DNA of 38,200 nucleotides. Origin: Limnobacter olei (GTDB taxonomy: Bacteria > Pseudomonadota > Gammaproteobacteria > Burkholderiales > Burkholderiaceae_B). Below, piece after piece: positions 1 to 9,500 of this stretch. Below the pieces are notes generated by a model. That model did no database searches. It was not told where the DNA came from and saw only the letters and a list, made by a program, of their open reading frames with translations. The stretch spans positions 1 to 38,200 of the forward strand of contig NZ_JARFJD010000032.1 in assembly GCF_029087225.1 (NCBI RefSeq). The letters are read 5' to 3'. A program made the position numbers and the translations under genes. Each line of letters begins with the position of its first letter. Within the stretch, counting starts at the first letter, position 1.

Positions 1-21
1 ATGGTGAGGGTAGTAATTCAT
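1..21 (-). CDS. Start of a probable DUF1376 (YdaU-like) replication gene, cut by the left edge
   Basis: Only seven codons are visible, reading MNYYPHH. The ATG overlaps the TGA of the upstream HNH gene as ATGA, the coupling used by most genes in this window. MNYYPHH followed by IGDF is a common N-terminus of DUF1376/YdaU phage replication proteins, as I remember the family. Seven residues are too few for a firm family call, so this rests on the translational coupling plus the match to a known N-terminus. If it is right, the DNA-replication module lies immediately to the left of the window. Confidence 0.35.
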
Positions 22-503
22 GCAGCCCTCCACTCAGAAACGGTCTTGGTTCCTTTGTCTCGGCTGCAAGGCTTGCAGGCGGTAACTAAATTCGAATCCT
101 CGTGTGTGCCGCCCTTGGCTACCGGATGGATGTGATCGCACTCTAGTTCTCCACCGCGTTTTCCGCAGTAGGTACAGGTATAGTCGTCGCGCGAGAAAAT
201 CCTTTCTCGTGTCTGCTTCCATACATCAATAGGCGGTCGTTTCGGTGGATTTCTTGGGTCATGCGGCCGCCAGCCCAGTGCATTCCAGCGACCAACCTCT
301 TCCTCAATGCGGTCTTGCATATAAACACCGTCACGCAATTCAAAGAATCGGCTCAAAACAAAGCGAACTGCATCTATTTCGGCCTCACTTCTGGCCCAAG
401 TCCACTCAATGGCCTCTTGCTCCGTGGGGAATCGTTCACGGTGGAAGTACGAATTGAACAGAAACGTGCACGACAAACCACGCTTCGTGTACCAAGCGTG
501 CAC
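18..503 (-). CDS. HNH endonuclease-like protein with a DUF1376-like N-terminal half
   Basis: The C-terminal half is a recognisable HNH nuclease fold: two CxxC pairs (C110/C113 and C143/C146), a DHIH core at residues 123-126, and N138 in the SNLV segment. Residues about 20-72 (from YFHRERFPTEQE through RFVLSRFFEL to RIEEEV) match the second half of DUF1376/YdaU proteins, a family often fused to HNH domains in phages. The first ~35 residues expected of DUF1376 are absent. The frame opens after an in-frame TAA and offers only a GTG start, which sits on a 7-bp hairpin. The gene may therefore be 5'-truncated or rearranged. It lies 82 nt after the giant polyvalent gene and overlaps the next gene by ATGA. 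HNH proteins next to replication genes can act in homing or packaging; which applies here cannot be read from the sequence. Confidence 0.7.
   Translation of the reverse strand: MHAWYTKRGLSCTFLFNSYFHRERFPTEQEAIEWTWARSEAEIDAVRFVLSRFFELRDGVYMQDRIEEEVGRWNALGWRPHDPRNPPKRPPIDVWKQTRERIFSRDDYTCTYCGKRGGELECDHIHPVAKGGTHEDSNLVTACKPCSRDKGTKTVSEWRAA
479..500 (-). other. Hairpin over the presumed start of the HNH gene
   Basis: CACGCTT and AAGCGTG form a perfect 7-bp stem around an 8-nt loop, starting just inside the GTG start codon of the HNH gene. There is no following T-run, so it is not a typical terminator. It could limit translation from that GTG, or mark the scar where the original N-terminal coding sequence was lost. 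Confidence 0.4.
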
Positions 504-585
504 GGTTCGTTTGAATTACAAATTTCGCTTGGTGTCAGTTGCCTTTTGAATCTGCTGATTTAGTCGTTTTCTTGCCTCGGTAATC

Positions 586-3500
586 TCACTTTAGCTTTTC
601 CGCCAGTTCTTTTTGAACCTTGGCTTTTTTCTCAAGTTCAACGCGCACTTTATCGGCAAATTCATCTTTATCCAATCGGCCAGTTTGGCGCTGGCGTTTC
701 AACTGGGAAATGTTGCGCTGAATTTCCATCATTTGAAACTGAGTCTTTGCGCGAAGGTTTCGACGCAACACATCGGCTGGATAGCTTCCGAGCTTGATAC
801 CAAAAGACGAAGCCACCGCCTGCGCCGTGGACATTTCCCGCCCAAACGCATCCGTTCGACCTGTAAACGAACCCACCACGCCCTCCGTGGCATACGTACC
901 AGGCAAGCCAAGGATGTTGGGGGCGAAACTTTTATAGAGGTGATCGACCACTTTGACTGCTATCTGCACCGCTGTGTCCGTCTCCTGAGTGATAGGCTTA
1001 CCAGTAAACATTGATTTGTTGGTAAGGAGTTCAATGATCAACGCCAAAGGCCCACTCACTTGCATGACAGGCAGTATTGGAAAGGCCGCAGTGGTTGCGC
1101 CTAGATCAAGAACGTCACCCACAGGAATAAACCGGCGAATGTCCAGGTACACCGGCGAACCAAACTTGTCATTCCAAGGCATGCGGATTAACTTGGGTAC
1201 CATGCCCCAAATCTTCCCTGCCTTTTCCTCGGGCAAAAGCTTGCGTTCTTCCTCGTCATCATCACCGGCCAGCATCGCACCTAGGGCATTCAGTGCACCG
1301 GCCACCATCATCAATTTGAGGAGCTTGTGTGGTCGTTTCCCAGCCACCTCCAGCATCATCGGTACCGCGCGGTACGTGAATGAAATAAAGGGGAAAACTG
1401 AATTGCGCATGGCCTGAATCCAGGGCGCATTGATGTTGTAGTCCAGGAAGGATTTGCGAGAGGCCTTGCCTGCAGACAAATCATCCATGCCCTGTTCCTT
1501 GGCACGCAGCCAGGCAGCCAATCGGAAAATATTATCCTCAGTTTGATAAAGCGAAATCAAGGCCTTGGCCTCATTGCCGATGGCGCGTGCTGTTTTTGAG
1601 GGCTTAAAGGCCTCCCAGGCCGAAGGGAATCGCAACATCAAGGCATGCTGTAAAGCGGCAAACACTCCAGTTTGCGCCTGGTGACTTGCCCCGGCAGTTA
1701 CGGCCAATTCGACTTCCAGGGACTTGAGCAAAGGCTCCAGCTGGTCCGTGGCAATCTCATTGGTCACCCAGGAGCCCACATCGCCACCGGAATCCGAATA
1801 GCGATTCAGCACTTCCCGGGCGGCTTCTCGATCCGAAATACCCACGGCGCGAGAAATGGCTTTTCCGGTACCGGCCAGCAAACCCTCGTTTTCCCCCTTG
1901 CTGGCAGCCAACACCAAGCGCAAGGCCTTGGCCACATGGCCAGCAGTAACCCCGTGCCAATCGGCCATGACAAAGTTCGACATGATGTTGTTCATGTGAA
2001 CAGCAGGAGAAAGCGCGGTCTTCGATGTTTTCCACAGGCTTAGAATCTTGGCGTAAGTGTCACCAAGCCGGAACTGGCCATTGACCACCTGGCGCAGATC
2101 ATTCCAGATTGGGCCAGGAATGTACCGTCCAGCCAACTTGCCGTACTTCAAAACATTGGTACCAGATACCTTCGTCTCTGGAACTTGCACCCAGTCGGTT
2201 GGTTTGAACGTGTCCCTATATCGCTCAGAAGCCTCAACAATATCACCCTCCATTTCTTCACCAGGTTTCTTGGCGTACTTAATCCCCAACCATTCCAGGT
2301 ACCGGCCCACTTCAACATCATGGATCATGCCGTGCAAGGTCTTGGCAATCGCAAAACGCGCCTCGTCCACCTCGCCCATCGACTCGCGTTCTGCCTTGGT
2401 GAAGTCTCGCCACATCACCGCATCATTGCCTTTAACCGTGCGTACCTCCCAAATACCAGCCTGTTTCCAATCGGCGTACTTGTTGGGCAATTGCTCACCA
2501 GCAGGGTAAAACACCACTTCAAGCAGCTTGCCATCGGCCTTGTCCTGCATACCGGGTAGTGGCGCAGTGCCTTGGCCAGCAGCCTTACGGCGCTCCATGC
2601 GCACAAACTTTTGTCCCTTCAATGCCGTGTCGGCTTTGCCCTTGGCCATCTTGCGCCCCCACCACTCAGGCGCAAGGTTTTGAATCTTGGCCATGGGTAC
2701 CGAGTCAGTCAAACCACGGCCCTTGTACTGGTCGCCCAGGATTGAAAGCACACGTGACCGGCGCGCCTTCTCGCCTTTGGTTTGCTCCATGATGTGCTTG
2801 GCATATGAACGGCGCAGGTAGGCAAACTTGTTGCGCTCAAAAGTCTCCGCATCCAATTGACCCAAGGCCATCGCCTCACGTGAAAGCCGGTCAATCATCT
2901 GCTGGACGTCTTTCAGCACCTTCACAGAATCGGCCGGCAGCGCATCCATCAGCTGCTGTGCGCGTGGCGAATCACCCGCATTCAGCCATTCATAGGCCAC
3001 TCGTGATTCCTCTCGGGTCAAGGTGGCCAGCTTTTCAACCAGGTTACCTGCCTTGCGCAGCTGCACACGTTGCCGCCCCTGCAGCAAAACCCGCTGATCA
3101 ATCACCGCCTCGGGCACGCCGTAATCAGACACCACACCGGCCTTCACGGTTTCAGGTAATCGTTGCAACAAGTTAGCGGCCTCGTCGTAAATCTTGTTTG
3201 TCAAACGCTCAATGCCGGTCAACTTGGTGGCGGTTTTCAATACCTTTTCCAATGGCGCCACCGCTTCCGCTTTGCTTGAAATAATGTCACTCGCACGCTC
3301 GGCCACCGTCTTAGGTGCTGCGGCGCGGCTTAGGGCAACCTCACCATCCCCACGGGAAAGCATGGCCTCGGTTCGAACCAAACTTGTTTCCGCACGGCCA
3401 AGACTCTTTCCAGCAACAAAATCCCGCGCAGCACGCACAATGTCAGCAGCGTAAAGGTCGGCCTGTTGTTGGGTATCCATTCCAGCGGCCAGCCACTTCT

Positions 3501-6500
3501 GCAACTTCTTGGCCAGGTTACTGAAACCCGCAGAATCCAGCCAATCACGAATCAAGGCGGTCAGCTTTCGCCACCCCTTCAAGCGGATCAATTCACTGGA
3601 AGGCATGTCCACAAGCACTTCCTCGGTGGCCTGTGCGTTGGTCAGCTTGCCATTGCGTTGAAGCTCGGTTGCAGCCTTCCGAACCGAAGAATTGTTGTTG
3701 TAAATCTGATTCATCACCGCTTTTAGTCGGTCACCAAGTACCGCGCGCAAGCCAAAGTGTGCAGCCTCGTGTTCGGCCAAAACGAATTCAGCCCTGGCTA
3801 GGTCAGCCAAGCCCGAGGCAAACATGTACAGCTTGCCATTGTGGTAAGCCCCTTCGGCATCCAATACCGCACCCTGCTGAACAATGTACTCACGCAGGGC
3901 CCGTGGTGCCTGGTAAGGCTCGCCCAAAACCACTACCTCGGGCAGATTGGGCAAACGCTTCTTGACCGAAGCCGCCAACTTTTCCAGGGCAGCAACATCA
4001 ACACCACCACCAACCCCGGAATTACTCAGGCGAATGTCTGCATTGTCAGGGTCGAAGGTGCCTTGGTTGCCAATTGCGGACTTGATTTGGGTTGGATCAA
4101 AAACCACATACTCTTTGCTGCCATCTGGATAGGTCAGAATTAAACCGTCAAACCCTTGGCGCTTGGCTTCCTGTTGAATCTCCTTTCCAAAAAACCCATC
4201 GCCATTCTTTGATTTCTCTATAACTGGGCCCGCTTCACCTCCAAAAAGAGCCTCAACCAACGGTATGGCAGCAGAATCAAAATCGATTTCTTCACCGCGC
4301 CCATAATCAGCATCGACCACTAATGGATTTTTCATCGACAAATAAACCGGCACTATAGTGGCTGCATCACCAGAACTGGCATAGTTTTCAGCAGTCTCTC
4401 TGTCAGAAAAGTACACGCCGGAACCGAACGAACCCCTAGCCGATGGCTTAAATTTTGATATGTCAGCACCCGTGCCGTGATAAACAACCAACGGCTCACC
4501 CTCTTTATCAACAACCTTAGATACATCATTGACTTGATCGAGCATGCTCTTTACACTTGAACTCAAGCCCGCCTGGGGGCGAATACCGGTCTTATTCGGG
4601 TTCGCACGCGAAAGCACCGATGGCGGGTTTTCTATTTCCATGGCCTCGACCGTGTAAATCGGGTTTGGCTCTTTCGGCCCGGTTGTCTCCTTGACGGTCA
4701 GCTTGACTGCACGCAAATCACCATTCACACCAAACATCGGTGCAATGTAGCGACGAATGGCCTTTATGGTAGGTTCGCCCTTATTATCAGCGTGGCTGTG
4801 GTCCAATACAGCGTTTTCAAACAACTTATCAAGATTGGCAATCGCCAATGCATGATCCAGCATTGAGGCAGACTTATCACCGGCCTTCTGGCTCGCCATT
4901 TTTGAAAGGTTGTTGTTTGACACCATTCCAACCAGGTCGGTAGAACGATTCACAATTGGTTTGCCCACAAAGGTTTTTGCTGTTTCCTTTGCCTGTTCAA
5001 GACCGGATGCAGCGCGAGGCATCCTGGCGGATGCCGCCTGCTTCCAATCACCAAACCACTTTTTAAATTCTTCAGAAGCGGTTGCATCCGTTGAGCGACT
5101 AAAAGCTGGGTTTTGTGCATCAAAAACCGGGGCAAGCGTAGCCTGGCGCGCGCCATTTTTGACCCAGTTCCTTGCCGGGGCGATGAAGTTTTGGATAATT
5201 TCATCGTCGGTCAATGACAACTGATTCATAAAAGGGAAATTTGCACGAAGCCATGTTCGAATAGCTGCAATCGCCCTGCGCACAAATCCCAGGTTTGGAT
5301 CAGTCTCAGCCATTTCGGCCAACACTTCCTCGGCAGCCTCCAATCGTTGGCGCTTGTCAGAAATATCCATCCCGTATTGCTTGGCCTTCTTCTTAACCAA
5401 ATCGGGCCTGGCTTGATAAAGCTGTGTCAGTATTCCATCCAGGGCCGATCCGTACACATTTCGAAAACCGTAATGCACAAACGATTCATGAGCCAAAGTA
5501 CGTACCATTGAGGCCCGGTCTTTAACTGAATCTGTCACCAGATAAACGGTGTTATCGAAGAAAAAACCTGGAATTGAGCCTGACGCACCTTGGGCACGCT
5601 GCTTTTCATCCAGTCGCCTTATTGCCAGCGGCGTTCTCGCATCTTGCAAGGATTCCACAACAACGAGTTTCGGTGGGTTTTTCCAGGCGGCAAGCACCGA
5701 TAGCGCCTCTATCTCAAGCGCATCACGGCGATCAGCCAACGATTTAATGTTGTTCGAGCGGTTTTGCCAAGGAAAAGATACCCGATCCATGGCAGCCCGG
5801 GCGGTGGCCGTGTCAACGCCAAGCACGCGACGAACAATATCATCCGGCGTTTCGTTTAGGTCATCAGACTCAGGCGATGCTGTCTCGCGATTAAACAATA
5901 CAACGCCACCATCTTCCTCGCGTGTTTTAAACTCACCAACCAACGCATCAAAGGCAGTGTTGATGGCCTTGCGCTCTTGACCTTGAGGCACAGTAGGTCC
6001 ATCTCGGCCAGTGTGCGAAAGGTAACTATTGACCTGAGCCCGTTCGGCCAGCCTGTCGGTCAAATAGGCATCAAAAGCGCGTGCAAACTTCTCTACCGTG
6101 GTGTTCCAATAAGCCTTACCACCCTTCTGGCCATCAAGTTCCTGGGCGTTTTTAGAAAAGTCGGTAGGTACAAACTGAGGAATATGGCTCTTGTCATCGT
6201 TTTTGGCTTCGGAAAGGTAACGTAACGAATCGACATTGGATTGCAAGCCTCGAATTTGGTCCAGGCTGTACAACCTTCCGGTGGCGGACTTGAACAATGA
6301 TCGAATCGAATCAACAGCGGGGCTAATTGCTGAATTACCAGCCTGCACCGCCCCATCACCCAATTCCAAGGCACGAATTTTTGCCGCGAGTCCATCAAAT
6401 TCGAGCAAATACTTTTCAGCATCAGTTTTCGCAGCCCTTTCCAGATCTTTGCGAATAGCATTCAGCCATCCATCAACGTTCTTTTTCGAGCGTGCCAGTG

Positions 6501-9500
6501 CGTCATTGCGTCGAACGAGCATTTCAGCCGGTGTAAGTTCTCGCTTGTTAATAGAATCAACAACAGCTTTGAACTTGTCCAATATTTCAGGGCGTAGTTG
6601 TTCATCAAAGCGAGGTTTTTCAACGACCTTATATTTGCCGTCAACCAACTCGGAAACTCGACGCATGGGATTTGAATTTGCATGCTCTGTAATAAAGGGC
6701 TCAGTATCCCTCTCCAGCCCAGCCAATCTTGCAAAATAGTGGTCCAGTGCATGACCCCATTCGTGGCCAAGCGATCCGGCTCCAGATTCCCTGGTAAGGT
6801 TGATTTCGTTAACACCGGGAACAAAGTGAGCAGCAGCACCACTCCTACCCTGCGCGCCAAACGCAATACCCAAAAGCCCGTTTAACGACATCGCTTGGGG
6901 GGGCAAATTCAATAGCGCCGCCAAGTCCATAAAGGAGTCGTATGCATGGTTCAAATGCAACTGACGCTCTTTTTCATTGGATTTTCCTTTCATCCAATTA
7001 CCAAAGTTCACTCCCCGAAAGCCAAACGTTTCAAGAAAACGCTCACTGGTGACGTCTTCACCCTCCATTCGATACTCAGGGCCTTCCCTCTGAGCCTGCA
7101 GTACGCTAATCCCTTTGTCGCTGACTTCCGTCGAAGAGGATTTTCTTTTCACCAACTGGCGCGCTAATTCTTCGGCAGATTCGATGGACTTGGCAGCACC
7201 TTTATTGCGCCCTTGCTTATCCAGAACAATAAAACTGTCTTTGAATTGAGCAATTGTGCTCGATACCCAATCAGATACTTCCTTGTCGCCTTGTTTTAGC
7301 CCGGGGAACGATTTGGCAGCAATGCTTGCTAAACCTCGGGCGCGAGGCACTTTAATTGAAGCGGTGACACCCGTGGAGTTCTCAAAAAAGTCTGCTTCGG
7401 CCTTTGAACCATCAGCAATTTGGTAGCCTTGTTTTACCCAAGCCTCAACCTTTTTTGGCCAACCCTTTTCAAGGTCACGAGTGGCCTTCTTGATTTCTGT
7501 ATAGCCAGGCTGCAAAGCCGACAAAGCCTTGTTACCACCGATGACCATTAATCGATCACGGTTATTTCTCCAGCCAGTTGGATAAACGTATTCCAATGGA
7601 ATCTTTGGTGCATTTTCCGACCCACGCACAGACGACCTACCGTTTGCACTTTTCAACCAGTCGGCAACCGCTTTTTCATCGGTAGCCCATTGGGTAACAC
7701 CCTTCATGTAGATGTTTACTGCTTCAATGTAAAGCTGCAAATCCTGATCGGTTGGTGCAGAACGGACCTGTGGCTTTGGTGAAAGTGAGTCGTAGGCTTG
7801 TTTAACCATGTGAGCAACAAGTGGTTCCATCCCACCTTGAACAAGCTCTTCATAGTTCGGTTTTGGATAAACATTTGCCTTGGTGGTTTCGTTGACTCGA
7901 AGAGTTGCCTCCTTGTTCTTCAAATCGTTCCAGGTCAAAGCCTGATCTGGCCGATTGCGCTTATTTGCAACCAACTCTTCACCCGCATCTTCGGTGTTTC
8001 GTTTTTTCGCGGCTGCAATTGGCAATCCGGTTGTCTTTGGCACCGTCTTAGATATACCTTTCGAAGCGATGCTCCCAGTCTCACCGGTGACCTCAAGTCC
8101 ATTGCGCTTGTACTGAACAATGCCATCGCCCAAAACTGATTTTGTGAATTCGCGTCTCAACAGATTCCGGGTTACTCCGCGAAGGCGAGGAAAATCCACA
8201 GCATTCATAGTGACCGCCGCAATTGGTCGCTTTGCCATCACGTTGGCCTTGTATTCTCGGCCGGTGGCATCGCCGGTACCGGGCTTTACATTTTCGGTGC
8301 CGCTCAGTGAATCAGGACGAAACTCAATCAGCACCCCTTTGTTTCCAGCTTGGCCAAGGGCCAAATCAACATTGTCCGTTACGAACAAATTAATGTTTTC
8401 TGCCTGATTATCATAGCGTGCCACATCATCCAGGCCCTCAAGGTTGGTTTGACGAAACAATGGTTTGCCCTGAGCAATCGGAGTAATTTTGACCGATCCC
8501 ATTGGGCCCATCGAAGGTGCCTTGGTCTCTGAAATGGTTGGAAACTGAGAATTTGCAGCGGCAGTGGTTTCAGTGCCTGATTCAGTCGGCGCTCCCTCCG
8601 ACCGCTTTGCACTTGGGAACTCGTAAACCTGCTCCAGCAATTCACGAATGGGTGCATTCAACTGAATAACCGGGACTTCTTTGCCCATGGCCTGGAAGGT
8701 CATCCATTGGTGGTGACCATCCAAAACATGGTTGTCGCTGGAAATCAGCACAGACCGTGAACCATCCACCGGGCCGGATTCAATGAATCGCTTTACCTTG
8801 TCAGCAGAGTATTCGGCCTGGGTGGGCTTTAATTCAGAGGCTGGTACCGACTTTGATTCACTGTCAATACCTCGGGCCTTGAGGAATTGCACAAGCGCAC
8901 CACGGGCCTCGGATTTGATCTGTGGCATTTCCGCGCGAGGAATGCCCAGGGTGCCTGACTTCTTGGGGTAATTTACCCAGTTTGCGTCTTCCCGGCTGCT
9001 TTCTTCGGATCGAGCTCCGGTACCGCTGCCTGGCCCTTCATCGCCTTGATTGCGGCCTTGATTGCGCGGCGCATCTTCGGGTTGTCCTCCACTTTCTTGA
9101 GCAGCTTGCGCAGCTTCTGGATCGATTCCCCGCTCGGTGTTTGCGGTAGTTGGTACATTTTGTCCCCTTGCTTGGTTTATAAGGCCTTGGCGAGTGGGTG
9201 CCACAGGTTCATCAAACATCGTGCCCTGGTTAGGGTCGCCTGCGGCCTCCAATGCCTCGTAGTAACGCTGCATGAATTCTGCAATGCGCCGTGGACTGCG
9301 AATGTTCTGATCCAAAAAGTTCAGCAGTTCCGCGGATTCTTCGGAATACTTGGGCCCAGTCAAATCGGTTTGTGCCAATTCCTGGTCCACGGTCCAGCCG
9401 CGCTGTTTAATCGAGGACAGGCCTTCTACGGCCTGGATCAAATCGCTGGCAATGTCAGCGTCATACATCGAGCCCGAAGCAATGCGTTCGCGTGCAGCTG

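Noticed and set aside
907-914. CAAGGATG on the + strand near 907
   Set aside because: Antisense to transcription and inside the giant gene; about 0.6 such matches are expected by chance.
1480-1510. CGTGCCAAGGAA inside the giant gene, similar to leader element copy 4
   Set aside because: Lies in coding sequence and lacks the final TG of the octamer.
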